Assembly: GCA_964463485.1 (NCBI GenBank)
Contig: CAYXDO010000085.1
Span: 1-45,468 of the forward strand
Length of the DNA stretch: 45,468 nucleotides
Origin: CAYXDO01 sp964463485
Lineage (GTDB): Bacteria > Myxococcota > Kuafuiibacteriia > Kuafuiibacteriales > Kuafuiibacteriaceae
Reading direction: 5' to 3'
Shown here: one piece after another, positions 7,037-16,648 of the stretch
How the letters are laid out: each line of letters begins with the position of its first letter
Position numbering within the stretch: position 1 is the first letter of the stretch
Program-made: the position numbers and the translations under genes
The notes under the pieces: model-generated
What the model was told of the DNA's origin: nothing
The model's input: only the letters and a program-made list of their open reading frames with translations
Database searches by the model: none

Positions 7037-10000
7037 TTAGTGAGGCAAGGTCGCGCGAAGGTTGGGTGTGCATGCGTATCGAAGGTCGAACTCGGCGGGG
7101 TCGAACTCGGGATCCAGGGCGGTCCGAGAAATCTCCACCTCCACGCCATCGACTCTCACGCGTCCTCGAATCTCGTTCCCTCGCCCCCCGCTCGGGCCGT
7201 TGATGGCGCTGACTTCTGCGTCATCCACTCTCAGCTTGAAGGTCTTTCCTTCCGAAACCAGCACCACCTCGGCCGCGGTCAAGCGCAACCCGTCTATCAC
7301 GGCGACGGGCGTTGGGATGTCGAAGATTCCGAGTTCGTCGGCCCGCTCCCCGAGGATCGGGCGGACGCGGGCAGCGAGGTGTCCAGACTCGATCCGGAGC
7401 TTTCGACGAGGCTCCTGCTGGTTTGGATCCAAGTCATAGACTTCAAGCCCGGCCACACCGACCGCACCGAGCTCGATGTCCACCGCATCGCGGGTCACCG
7501 GGACGATGGAGTCGACGACGAACAAGATCCGCTCCCGCAGCCCGCGCACCAAGCGCCGCGCGTCCACGTCCATCACACCCAGCAGGAACGACCGCCGGCC
7601 GAGGCAGTCGGCGCTGGCCTCGGCGCTCGACGCGGAGATCCGGCAGTCATTCACGGTCCACTCCATCAACCCGATTTGGCCTGGATCGCCCTCCACACGG
7701 TCCGGGCGAGCCTTCACTCGCAGCGCCTCGAACCCGCACTCTTCGTCACCGTTCACGCGGCTCGCCATCGCGCCCGCGGCTTTTACGAGCAGCCGGGCGA
7801 TGCCTTCCGCGAGCGTCTGGTACATGTCGCACTCATCTTCGGTGACCGGCAGCTCGAACCCAGGCGCGCACGAGAAGGACGAAAGGAAGCTCGTCGCGTC
7901 ATACCGCGGATCGAGCGGGCGTCGCGAGAGCTCGAAATCATCCCCATCGAGCTCGAGGTGTCCTTCGACGAAGTTCGAGATCCCATCTCGGTCTCCGTTC
8001 ACGGCGTGAACGTCTCCGCTGCCGAGGGTCGCGTCGAACCGCTTACGCTCGCTTTCGATGGTCACACGCGATCCCTCGTGTCGCACCCAGATCTCCGCGA
8101 CGGGCGTGGGAATCGAGCACGCCCCGGTCATGCGATCGAGCCCCAACCGCGGGCGCACGACCCCACTGACTTTGCCCTCGTGGATCGTCAAGACGTCCGG
8201 GTCGGCGGCTTCTTCCCACACCGCCAAGTCGTGCGCGTCCCCGGACATCGAGATCTCGACGGGGTCGCGGCTCGTGGGCACGATGGGTCGCGCAGCATCG
8301 CCAGTCGAGATTCCGCGCAGCGTCTTCGTTCCAGAGAGTTTGATGGATCCGCGGATGAGTGTCCCACGACCCAGGCAGTCCCGCGAGACCACGATGGGTT
8401 CCTCGAACACGAGCTCACAAGCATCGACGGTCCAGGTGGCCGTCGCGCCGCGCCGACCGACCTCACCGGACACGGTGAGCACGCTCCGCGAGGACGCGAA
8501 CCCACATCGCGCGTCCCCTTCGAGCGCCTCCGCGAGCGCCGCCATCGTCAACACCGAGAGCTGCGCGGCCCCCTCTGCGATGGGTTCGACGAAGGCACAT
8601 TCGTGACTCACCGGGAGGGACACCGTTCCGCACTGCCACGACGCGGCGAATCGGGTCGGATCGAACTCGGGATCGAGGCCTTCGGCCGGATCGATGGGAA
8701 CGCGACGAGTCACTCCGTCGAGGGTGAGTGTTCCTGAGAGTACGTTGGTCTCCCCTGCGAGCTCACCGTTGACAGCGTAGAGGTCACTGCCGTCGATCGT
8801 GGCCACGAACGAGCCGCGAGGCGAGGCAACGAGCACGCGAGCGCCAGAGCCATATCGGAGCTCGTCGAATCGGGCGATGGGTGTCTCGAACCCGCAGGCT
8901 CCGTGGCGCGCCGCGTCTTTGGCGACGCGCGGCGTGACCCGACCCGACAGCGTCCCGGCCGTGATGACCAGGCGAGTGTCGCCCTCGGAGACCTCGAAAT
9001 CGCGGATCTCGGCCGCCGTGAGCTCGACCTCGGCAGGTGTGTCAGAGGTCGGGACGACCGGCGTCGTCGGATCTCCGGTGAGTCGTCCGAAAAGGACCTT
9101 CGTCCCACTCACCACGACTCGTCCCGAGACCCGAGTTTCAGCTCCGCGACAATCCGTGTGTACGTGGGGCTCGGATCGCTCGAGCGCACAACCTTCGATC
9201 CGGAAGCGAGCGAGCCCAAACCCACCGATCTCTCCTTCGAGCTCCGCCGAAGCCAGGGCAGCCGGGCTCGAGAACCCACAGCGCTCGTCCTTGTCCGCCC
9301 AATCGGACAGCTGTCCGAACGAACGAACCGTGAGCCTGGCGGCGCCCTCGGCCAGGCTCGGCCCGACGCCGTCCTCGCACTCGAATCGGACGCGGTCGGA
9401 GAGCCCGTCACGACAAGAGAAGCTTGCGCGGAACTGATCGGTTTCATACTCGGGATCGAGAGGCACGGCGAACGACTCGACGTCGCCCCAGACTGTCATC
9501 GACCCAGTGAGTCGATTCTCGCCAGCAGGGTGCGGGCCGACGGTGGCGGAGAGGGAAGAGTCCGTCACGTCCACGTCGAAGTCGTGACCGTCTCCGATGA
9601 CGTGGAGCTTCGCGCCCGCGTATTTCACAGCCTCGAAGGCGGCGATGGGTGTGGGCACCGAGCACGCGCCGGAGTCTCCGACGGCCAGTCGCGGGAGGAC
9701 GACGCCGGAGATCCGGCCGGAGACCCAATTCAGCGACGTCCCATTCGCGGCGACTCGAAACCCATCGGCCTCGATCACGAGCTCTACCCGAACCGAGTCC
9801 GGGCCCGCCGGAATCACCGGACGATTCGGATCTCCGGTGAGTCGTCCAGAGACCGTCCTCGTCCCACTCACTTTCGCCCACCCGGTGACTTTGGTCTCGG
9901 CGCCCGAGCAGTCGGTACTCACGAAGGCGGCCTCGCGGAAGCTCAGCGCGCAGCCCTCGATCGTCCATCTCACGAGACCCTCGGCCCCAGGTTCTCCGAC

Positions 10001-10195
10001 GACCTCGGCGCTGGCCCGCACTGACTCGCTCTCGAAGCCACAGGCGGAGTCTGCGGTGACGATCGACGCCAGAGTCCCGAAGTTGCGAATCGTCAGGCGG
10101 CCGGCATTTTCGGCGACCGTGCCAGGCGCGCACTCTTCCAAACACGCGGAGCACGCGAGGAGCACACCGGGAGCGAACCAGGGGCGGAGGGCCAT
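7037..10195 (-). CDS. Giant lipoprotein of four ~255-residue tandem repeats
   Basis: The 1052-residue protein begins with a short hydrophobic leader and a lipobox (LLAC, Cys15), so it is predicted to be an outer-membrane or surface lipoprotein. The mature part is four copies of one unit, starting near residues 20, 273, 527 and 785. Each unit begins A-R-L-T-V-R-like, has a CGF motif about 20 residues in, a D-C-x-G motif near 95, a conserved TGDPxxPxxP stretch, a GACSxPTP or similar segment, and ends PLDPEYxxxxF...SC. Each repeat has paired cysteines, suggesting disulfides outside the cytoplasm. The units are diverged, so the duplication is old. I know no function; an adhesin or surface-layer-like role is possible. 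It has its own AT-rich upstream palindrome. Confidence 0.8.
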   Translation of the reverse strand: MALRPWFAPGVLLACSACLEECAPGTVAENAGRLTIRNFGTLASIVTADSACGFESESVRASAEVVGEPGAEGLVRWTIEGCALSFREAAFVSTDCSGAETKVTGWAKVSGTRTVSGRLTGDPNRPVIPAGPDSVRVELVIEADGFRVAANGTSLNWVSGRISGVVLPRLAVGDSGACSVPTPIAAFEAVKYAGAKLHVIGDGHDFDVDVTDSSLSATVGPHPAGENRLTGSMTVWGDVESFAVPLDPEYETDQFRASFSCRDGLSDRVRFECEDGVGPSLAEGAARLTVRSFGQLSDWADKDERCGFSSPAALASAELEGEIGGFGLARFRIEGCALERSEPHVHTDCRGAETRVSGRVVVSGTKVLFGRLTGDPTTPVVPTSDTPAEVELTAAEIRDFEVSEGDTRLVITAGTLSGRVTPRVAKDAARHGACGFETPIARFDELRYGSGARVLVASPRGSFVATIDGSDLYAVNGELAGETNVLSGTLTLDGVTRRVPIDPAEGLDPEFDPTRFAASWQCGTVSLPVSHECAFVEPIAEGAAQLSVLTMAALAEALEGDARCGFASSRSVLTVSGEVGRRGATATWTVDACELVFEEPIVVSRDCLGRGTLIRGSIKLSGTKTLRGISTGDAARPIVPTSRDPVEISMSGDAHDLAVWEEAADPDVLTIHEGKVSGVVRPRLGLDRMTGACSIPTPVAEIWVRHEGSRVTIESERKRFDATLGSGDVHAVNGDRDGISNFVEGHLELDGDDFELSRRPLDPRYDATSFLSSFSCAPGFELPVTEDECDMYQTLAEGIARLLVKAAGAMASRVNGDEECGFEALRVKARPDRVEGDPGQIGLMEWTVNDCRISASSAEASADCLGRRSFLLGVMDVDARRLVRGLRERILFVVDSIVPVTRDAVDIELGAVGVAGLEVYDLDPNQQEPRRKLRIESGHLAARVRPILGERADELGIFDIPTPVAVIDGLRLTAAEVVLVSEGKTFKLRVDDAEVSAINGPSGGRGNEIRGRVRVDGVEVEISRTALDPEFDPAEFDLRYACTPNLRATLPH

Positions 10196-10206
10196 GGATC
10201 TAACTG

Positions 10207-10228
10207 TATAGTATAGCTACATACTATG
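10207..10228 (-). promoter_or_regulatory. AT-rich palindrome / probable promoter-operator of the repeat lipoprotein
   Basis: ATAGTAT (10208-10214) and ATACTAT (10221-10227) form a 7-bp perfect inverted repeat with a 6-nt spacer, partly extended by CTGT/ACAG outside. Read on the minus strand it contains TATACT ending about 14 bp before the ATG at 10195, a good -10 match with an unusually short leader. In DNA this GC-rich, an AT island of this kind is conspicuous. Confidence 0.45.
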
Positions 10229-10304
10229 TACACAGCGACTTGTCCGATGTTGCGGAATCCTTATGAATCAGGGAGATAGCGCTCAGTGGCAGGAAGCCCT
10301 CGCG

Positions 10305-12689
10305 TCAGCCTTCGAGGGGGCGGCGTAGGATCGAGAGCAGCGGCGCGAGCTCGACGGCGAGCGCGAGCAGGAGGACGCACGCCACCGCCAACAGGGCGAG
10401 GCGGCCGACCCAACCCAGAAAACCACGCGGCGGGCCCTTCTCTCGGGCCTTGAAGCGCTCCGGGAGAGTTGACCAGGCTGTGGTCAGCTCGGCCCAAACG
10501 CGAGTGAGGGAGCCGTTGGCCCAGAGCACCGCGAGCAGGCCCGCGAACAGAGCGGGGGCGAGCACGTTCGCGAAGGCCGCCAGGGTCGCCGCGAGGATCC
10601 CCGCGGCGGCGCGTAGGCGCCTCGAGATTCTCGCGCGGGTGAGTGCCACGAACGCGATCGCGACGCCGAGCACGAGGAGGCCTCGGAGCGGAGTGAGTAG
10701 CCACGAGCGCACGTATGAGAATCGGACGGGCACCTTGGCGCCGCCTGGAATCCAGTAGCGGACGTGATCCATCTGTGTCCCGGTTTCGGGGAGCTCCATT
10801 CGGACGGGCATCGCGCCGGAGTCGGCGGAGGGTCCCCCGTGAAAAGGCGCGCCCCCTCCGGCGCCGGGTGCTGCGGGCGGTTGATGCCAGCTCGCCTCGC
10901 CTGCGAGCGACTGCGACGAGATCTCTCCTTTGAGCGCCGAATAGGAATTGCGTGCGGGCGCGAAGACTCTCCACTCGAGCGACGAGATGGGAAGGTCGAC
11001 GGCCGGAAGGTCGAGTGACTTGCGACCGAACAGCCCGAAGGCGCCGCTCGATGACTCGAGCACGATTTCGAGGGTGAAGGGCTCCATGCGATCGCCGCCC
11101 GCCGACCTCTTGAGGGGCACCATGAGTCGTCCTTCCTCGTCTCGGCTGGGCTTGACCGGCTGGTCGTCGAGCAAGCTGGAGCGAACTTCGGTCGCTTTGT
11201 CGACGTCCAGCACCAGGCTAGGCCGAGCCCGATTTCGGAGCGTAATCAGGAGGCGAGTCATCTCTCGGCCTTCAGGGGAGAGTACGGTCGTAGCCGCTAC
11301 GTTGTCGATCGAAGCCGACGCGGCGTCCTTCTCCGGGAGTCGCTCCGCGCGCAGGCTGACTTTGGCCGCGGGTGAGTGATACCGATAGGCCAAGAGGATA
11401 GGGCTCACCGCGCTGTCGACCATCTCTGGCGGCAGCTGTCGGACGTCGACCGGAACGATCTCATCGCGGCGAGTCTCCTCGAGCTTGAGCTTCCCCGGGA
11501 CCTCGATGCCGAGGTGACCCTGCTCTCGCTCGACCCCAACGGCCCGAGGCAGAGGAGCTACGAAGTCGAGCGTACCTTTGGCGGTCTCGCGCCGCAGACG
11601 AATCGAGATCTCATAGTCTCCGCGAATGGGAAAGGCCGTCTCTCCGCGGATCACCGTGCCGCTCTCGGCTCGTTCCAATGAGTAGCGAAAGGCGCCTTCG
11701 CCTTCGGCCGACACGACATCGACGTCGGGTGGGACTTGGACCACGAAGTCCTTCGCCGCCCCGTACAAGATCGTGTAGCGAATGACCGAGAAGAGCTCCA
11801 GGGCGCCGTCGTCGACGGACAGGAGGTTCGAGCTCTCGGCGAAGATCTTCGACATCGTGTCGGACTCACTTCCGAGGTCCTTGAATCCGATGAGATGGAT
11901 CCGTGTGGTCGGACGCAGGGTCGCCAAGAGCGCCGTGGAGGGTCCCTCGCTGGTGATTCGAGACTCCACGGCGGCGTCCACGCGCGGTTCGAGGCCGAGA
12001 GACGGGAAGCGGCAGGTGAGCTTGGTGACGGGTGTGCGCGCGACCGCGAAATCGAACTCGATGGAGCCTCGCGGACCGCGAGCGGGCACCAAGATCTTCA
12101 GCAGTACGCGGGCCTCTCCGCGTTTGCGCGTGATCCACACGTGGTACCCGCCGCGGCGGGTGACTGGGATACTCACCCCGGACTCCGAGGCGCCTACCAG
12201 CACGACACTCTCACCGACCAAGGGAACGAACTTGTGTCGATCGGTCGAGTCGAGGGTGACGTCGAGCGCCACGCTGAGCTCGAGCGCGCCTTGCCGTACG
12301 CTGCCGGAGTACTCGGCGGCGCCCAGTACGACCGCGGGCGCTACGTTCCGTTGACCCTCGCGTTGTCGCATCTTCTGGCTCTCGATCAACTTTTCGTACT
12401 CTCCCAGCGGCACCTCCGCCCGCCCTCGAACCGAGGGAGTCGCCGCCGCTTCCGCCTCTTCCGCGCTGCTCGGGAACTCGGCCGGAGGGGATTTGGCGGG
12501 CGCCGCGTTGAGTTGCATGATCTCGTCGAAGCGCGCGTCGGCTTGCGCAGGTGCGAGCTCGACGCTCGCTTCCGGTTCGGGCGCTTCGTCGGCTTCGACG
12601 TCTTCGAAGTCCTCCTCTTGGGCTCGCGCGTCGGCGGCGATGACGAGTGATATCAACAAGAAGCTCGAGGCTCTACTCAGCTCAGCCAT
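10305..12689 (-). CDS. Large membrane-anchored exported protein, paralogue of the upstream gene
   Basis: The 794-residue protein has a signal peptide (cleavage likely after ADARA), an acidic linker rich in Glu/Ala/Pro to about residue 95, a long beta-rich extracytoplasmic region, and three hydrophobic segments in the last ~140 residues, the final one near the C-terminus. Its beta-rich part aligns with the preceding protein: EYSGSVRQGALELSV matches SGSFERGLFRASL there, and the block ending in LLDDQPVKP matches SLIDGQPVRP. The two genes overlap by 8 bp, so they form a coupled tandem duplication. No enzymatic motif is visible. A role in the cell envelope, perhaps as a heteromeric complex, is inferred. 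I do not recognise a named family. Confidence 0.8.
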   Translation of the reverse strand: MAELSRASSFLLISLVIAADARAQEEDFEDVEADEAPEPEASVELAPAQADARFDEIMQLNAAPAKSPPAEFPSSAEEAEAAATPSVRGRAEVPLGEYEKLIESQKMRQREGQRNVAPAVVLGAAEYSGSVRQGALELSVALDVTLDSTDRHKFVPLVGESVVLVGASESGVSIPVTRRGGYHVWITRKRGEARVLLKILVPARGPRGSIEFDFAVARTPVTKLTCRFPSLGLEPRVDAAVESRITSEGPSTALLATLRPTTRIHLIGFKDLGSESDTMSKIFAESSNLLSVDDGALELFSVIRYTILYGAAKDFVVQVPPDVDVVSAEGEGAFRYSLERAESGTVIRGETAFPIRGDYEISIRLRRETAKGTLDFVAPLPRAVGVEREQGHLGIEVPGKLKLEETRRDEIVPVDVRQLPPEMVDSAVSPILLAYRYHSPAAKVSLRAERLPEKDAASASIDNVAATTVLSPEGREMTRLLITLRNRARPSLVLDVDKATEVRSSLLDDQPVKPSRDEEGRLMVPLKRSAGGDRMEPFTLEIVLESSSGAFGLFGRKSLDLPAVDLPISSLEWRVFAPARNSYSALKGEISSQSLAGEASWHQPPAAPGAGGGAPFHGGPSADSGAMPVRMELPETGTQMDHVRYWIPGGAKVPVRFSYVRSWLLTPLRGLLVLGVAIAFVALTRARISRRLRAAAGILAATLAAFANVLAPALFAGLLAVLWANGSLTRVWAELTTAWSTLPERFKAREKGPPRGFLGWVGRLALLAVACVLLLALAVELAPLLSILRRPLEG

Positions 12690-15120
12690 GGGCCACCTCG
12701 ATACGACGCGCGCGCTTCGCCACGAGCCCGAGGACCACGAGGGTCACTGTCGAGGTCAACAGCGGATAGAAAATCGTGACGCCGATGATGACTTCGACGC
12801 CGGCCAGAAACAGGACATTCCTGAGCGTGAGGAGCTCGGAGAGTCTCCAGGGGGACTCGACGAGCGCTTTTGCCCTGGACAGATAGTTGGGCAGCAACGG
12901 CAGAACCAAGCTCACGAAGAGCGCGAGGTCGATCCCCCAGACGATTCGGCGGTGCATGCCGAGAAAGAAATGGGCGAGGCACAAGACCAAGCCCAATCCC
13001 GCCGCAGTGATCAGGAGCTCCTTGGGCTCTCGGTGGTTCGTGGCAGTCGAGATCAAGCGCAGGGCGACGAGGAACGAGAGCAGGAACGCGAGCACTCGCA
13101 TGAAACTTCCGACCCCGTTGCTCGCGAAGACCACGGAGATCTCCGGACGTTCGCGACCGAGCAAGATTCGTTTGAATCGCAGCCGTTCGCCGGTGAGCGG
13201 GAAGCTCGAGAGTACGATCTCTCCACCCGATTTTCTTTCGTTTTCCGCCTGCCAGATCTCCTTTCGTTGGGAGAGAATGCTTCGGTACTCACCGCCGGCC
13301 CATGCCTCTCGCGAGGAGAAGGCCTGTTCGAGAAAGTCACGGACGCGCCGAAACGGGTCGTAACGGAGCTTCGAATATTGGGTCAGGTTGGAGCTGACCG
13401 AGAGCGGCGTGACCGCCTCTGGCAAGTAGAGGTGCCAGACCGCGACCACCGTGTCGACGTCGAGTTCGGGGAGCACGACCTCTGCGCGACCGATCGCGGG
13501 CATGGCAGGTCGATTGCGCCGGTATGCCAACTCGACGACGAAGCTGCTCTCTTCGACTGTGCCGCGCAGGGCAGGGACGACCAACTCCTGGCCCGCGTGG
13601 AGCTCCTCACCGGCGAGCTCGCTGGGGTTCGCCTCCTGAATGGGTTGCCACTCACTTGGGTCCGAGTAGTAGATGTTCGCGACGTCGCTGAGTGTCTCTC
13701 CGGGTCTCACGATGTGAATCCTCCGTCTGCCCGCCCCCATTCTCTCACTTTGTCGCAGCGGCAGGAGTAGCTCCTCCGGGCCGCCAGACTCTGCGTTGCC
13801 GGCGACCGCGGGGCGGACCGGCTGCCCGTCGATCAAGGAGTGCGTCAACACGGCGTCCGACGGAAGTCGCACACTCAAGTACTGCCGTGTGTTGTTGCGA
13901 ATTCGCAGCTTGAGCTTCGTGATTTCGCTCCCGCTCTCGATGAGCACAGTCGACGCCTGGAGCTCGTCGACGATCGTGCTCGTCAGCTCGACCTCCTGGT
14001 GCCGGCTAATTTTGAGGGCGACGGTCGGGGGGTGTGTGAATCCGAAGGCGAACAACAGCGGAGTCTCCGCCAGATCCGCGAGCTCCGTCGGAATGTCGCG
14101 GGCTCCGAGCGGTTCCACTGACTCCGACGCCCCTTCGCGGCGAACGTCCAGACCAGCTGGCGCGGTCACTCCGAGCGTACCCACGACCTGGGTGCCCTCA
14201 GCCATCCACGGCACTCGAACCGAGACCGACTGACCCTCCACCGGAGCTTGGAATTTCACCGACAAGCTCGCGTGATCATCGACGAGGTGCTTGAGGAGCA
14301 CGATGAGCTTCTGCTCCTTGGCCTCGGTTCTCCACTGGAGCACCGAGTCTCCTTCGACCGCGGAGACCTCGAGACTCTGAGGGAGTTGGAGGTCCAAGCG
14401 ATCGGTCTCGCCTTCCAACACGTCGATGTCGATGACTGCCAAGCCCGTGACGACGGCTTCCTGCACGGTGACCACGGAGTTGATCCGAGCTTCCATGCGC
14501 ACCGAGGTGGGTTGCTCGTGACGGAGCTTTCTGGACCAGCCCAAACTCAGCCTCCCGGAGACGTCGAGGAACCCAGACAGCTCCGTTCCCGTGCCGGTGG
14601 CTCGCGTATCCATCAAGACTCCGGTCTTTAGTCGGGCCTCGATTCCTTGTTCTGGAACGCGGACCGAGAACGACGTTGGTCCACCGTCCGGCAGAGTCAG
14701 GTCGATTTGGCGGGCGAAGCGATCTTGTTGTCGGCCGACGAAGAGCTCGATCTGCAGCTCGTGGCGGCCCGGCGCGTCCACGCCGACCGTGTAGAACTCG
14801 GCCTCGCGCAGGACCGACGTGCGCTTGCCATCGAGAAGCACGGTACCGAGGGACACCGAGCTCGCCACGACCGGCACCCGCACGTGGCCGACGTCTTCGA
14901 GCACTTCGAAGCGTGAGGTGAGCGACGCGCGAAAGAGCCCCCGCTCGAACGATCCGGAGACGGACCGATCGATGGGAGCGACTCGCACGACGGGGGCCTC
15001 TGGTGGAGGCGGTCTCGCGGCCTCCTTGAGGCGCTCCCAATCGTCGATCGGCAGGACGACCCGGGCTCCCGGATCGGGAGGTACGCCGGTCAGCAACATC
15101 AGAATCAGCGGTGTCCCCAT
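12682..15120 (-). CDS. LysM-containing membrane-anchored exported protein
   Basis: The 812-residue protein has a hydrophobic N-terminal leader, beta-rich exported regions, a LysM domain at about residues 467-517 (HIVRPGETLSDVA to GQELVVPAL), and four to five membrane segments after residue ~650. LysM binds peptidoglycan GlcNAc, so the protein probably spans from the inner membrane to the wall. The LysM sits where the downstream paralogue (10305-12689) has none, so it was inserted into, or lost from, a shared scaffold. The gene leads the pair and is transcribed divergently from the LolC/E-type permease, with 150 bp between the starts. The function is unknown beyond envelope attachment. Confidence 0.8.
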   Translation of the reverse strand: MGTPLILMLLTGVPPDPGARVVLPIDDWERLKEAARPPPPEAPVVRVAPIDRSVSGSFERGLFRASLTSRFEVLEDVGHVRVPVVASSVSLGTVLLDGKRTSVLREAEFYTVGVDAPGRHELQIELFVGRQQDRFARQIDLTLPDGGPTSFSVRVPEQGIEARLKTGVLMDTRATGTGTELSGFLDVSGRLSLGWSRKLRHEQPTSVRMEARINSVVTVQEAVVTGLAVIDIDVLEGETDRLDLQLPQSLEVSAVEGDSVLQWRTEAKEQKLIVLLKHLVDDHASLSVKFQAPVEGQSVSVRVPWMAEGTQVVGTLGVTAPAGLDVRREGASESVEPLGARDIPTELADLAETPLLFAFGFTHPPTVALKISRHQEVELTSTIVDELQASTVLIESGSEITKLKLRIRNNTRQYLSVRLPSDAVLTHSLIDGQPVRPAVAGNAESGGPEELLLPLRQSERMGAGRRRIHIVRPGETLSDVANIYYSDPSEWQPIQEANPSELAGEELHAGQELVVPALRGTVEESSFVVELAYRRNRPAMPAIGRAEVVLPELDVDTVVAVWHLYLPEAVTPLSVSSNLTQYSKLRYDPFRRVRDFLEQAFSSREAWAGGEYRSILSQRKEIWQAENERKSGGEIVLSSFPLTGERLRFKRILLGRERPEISVVFASNGVGSFMRVLAFLLSFLVALRLISTATNHREPKELLITAAGLGLVLCLAHFFLGMHRRIVWGIDLALFVSLVLPLLPNYLSRAKALVESPWRLSELLTLRNVLFLAGVEVIIGVTIFYPLLTSTVTLVVLGLVAKRARRIEVAHG

Positions 15121-15270
15121 GACCGACTTGTGAACCCCGAGTGGGTCACCCGACCATCCGTTCGATTGTCAAAGGTTCGTTTTTCGCAGCTCGGGGTCCG
15201 TGATGCCGATCCCACGGCGAGCTCTTGCTTGACCAAGACGCGGGGAGGGGCGATTCGACGAGGGCCGTCC

Positions 15271-16545
15271 ATGCGGCTTCCCTACGAGCTCGTCGTCGCC
15301 TTGCGATACGTCCGCGCCAAACGGCGCGCGGCCATCAACCTCATCACGTTGATCACCATCGGGGGCGTGGCCGTGGGGGTCTGCGCGCTGACGGTCGTGA
15401 CCAGCGTGTGGAATGGGTTCGAGGCCGAGTTCCTCGAGAAATTGCTCGGGATCAACGCCCACGCGGTGATCTTGAGGAAGTTCGACATGTTTCGGGAGCC
15501 CGAGCGTGTCTCTTCGGCGATGGAGAAGGAGGGCGGCGTCGAGCTGGTGGCTCCGTTCGTCTACTCCGAAATCATCGTGCAGAGCGCTCGGAACGTCGCC
15601 GGGGTCGCGATCAAGGGTGTCGACGTGAAGAAGGCGGCGGCGAGCCCTCTGGCGAAGTACGTCGAACCGGCCGCGTTCCTCGCCATGTCGAGCACCGCAG
15701 CAGGCGCGCGGGAGCCTGGCATTCTGATCGGCAAGGAGCTCGCCGCCTCGCTGGTCGCCGAGAAGGGTGACATCATCACCGCGATCTCTCCTTACGGCGC
15801 CAAAGGGGGCCAGCCGCGGACGGTTTCTTTCAGGATCGTCGGCATCTTCCACTCCGGGATGTTCGAGTTCGATTCGCGGATGGTGTTCGTCGAGATCGAT
15901 CAAGCGCAGCGCTTCTTTCGGCTGTTCAACACGGTGACTGGGCTCGAGGTGTGGACGGACGACGCTCGGACCTCGAAGTCGACGATTCGGCGGGCGCTGA
16001 CGAACGTGCCGGACGGCGACGAGTACGAAATCCGCGATTGGTCGGACACCAATCACGGATTGTTCGGTGCGGTGCGAAGTCAGAAGTCTCTGATCACGAT
16101 CGTGCTGGGCATCATCGTGATCGTGGCCTCGTTCAACATCGTCGCCACGTTGATCTTGTTGATCCTCGAGAAGAGCCGCGAGATCGCCGTGCTGAAGAGC
16201 CTCGGCGCTACGAATCGATCGATCTTGTTGGTGTTCGTGTTGGACGGGCAGATCGTCGGGCTCGGGGGATCTTTGCTCGGCGTGCTCTCTGGTCTAGCGA
16301 TCTCGGCGGTGCTCGAGGCCTACGGGCTCAAGCTCGATCCGCGCGTTTATTACCTCGAGAACTTGCCGATGGTGGTCAAGCCGATGGAGGTTGGCCTGGT
16401 GGCCGTGGGCGCGATGTTGGCGGCCACGCTGGCCACGCTGTTTCCGGCTTACAAGGCGGCGACGCTTCCTCCGGTCGAAGGGCTGCGGCAGGGCGGCCTA
16501 GAGGCCGGCATGAAACACGTCGGCGGGTCGCCGCCGAGCGCGTGA
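15271..16545 (+). CDS. LolC/LolE-family lipoprotein-releasing ABC permease
   Basis: I chose the ATG at 15271 (MRLPYELVVALRYVRAKRR), which gives the family's typical N-terminus; the frame is open 47 codons further up but those residues do not fit. The 424-residue protein has an N-terminal membrane helix (LITIGGVAVGVCALTVVTSV), a large periplasmic MacB-PCD-like domain, and three C-terminal helices of the FtsX type (IVLGIIVIVASFNIVATLIL onwards, with the EKSREIAVLKSLGA coupling motif). The family extracts lipoproteins from the inner membrane for LolA. No LolD ATPase gene is adjacent, so the ATPase must be encoded elsewhere. The many lipoproteins in this window are its plausible clients. Confidence 0.85.
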   Translation: MRLPYELVVALRYVRAKRRAAINLITLITIGGVAVGVCALTVVTSVWNGFEAEFLEKLLGINAHAVILRKFDMFREPERVSSAMEKEGGVELVAPFVYSEIIVQSARNVAGVAIKGVDVKKAAASPLAKYVEPAAFLAMSSTAAGAREPGILIGKELAASLVAEKGDIITAISPYGAKGGQPRTVSFRIVGIFHSGMFEFDSRMVFVEIDQAQRFFRLFNTVTGLEVWTDDARTSKSTIRRALTNVPDGDEYEIRDWSDTNHGLFGAVRSQKSLITIVLGIIVIVASFNIVATLILLILEKSREIAVLKSLGATNRSILLVFVLDGQIVGLGGSLLGVLSGLAISAVLEAYGLKLDPRVYYLENLPMVVKPMEVGLVAVGAMLAATLATLFPAYKAATLPPVEGLRQGGLEAGMKHVGGSPPSA

Positions 16546-16566
16546 CTTAGTACGGTCCCCGTCTTC

Positions 16567-16600
16567 TCTCTGCGTCCTCTGTGGTCTCAGCGTGGTCACG
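16567..16600. repeat. Single arm of a CTCTGTGTCCTCTGTGGT-type intergenic repeat
   Basis: The stretch CTGCGTCCTCTGTGGTCTC at about 16569-16587 closely resembles the right arm of the palindromic element at 24899-25000. Only one arm is visible here, so it may be a decayed copy. It lies between the convergent permease and AMMECR1 genes. Confidence 0.45.
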
Positions 16601-16648
16601 AACTTCTGAGGACCTGTACTTAGGGCCAAGTGATTTCCTTGGGGACCC

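Noticed and set aside
6935..8737. 600-codon plus-strand open frame
   Set aside because: It lies antisense to the repeat lipoprotein, is His/Arg-rich with no domain, and the minus-strand gene has a lipobox and clear repeats. It is a GC-driven shadow.
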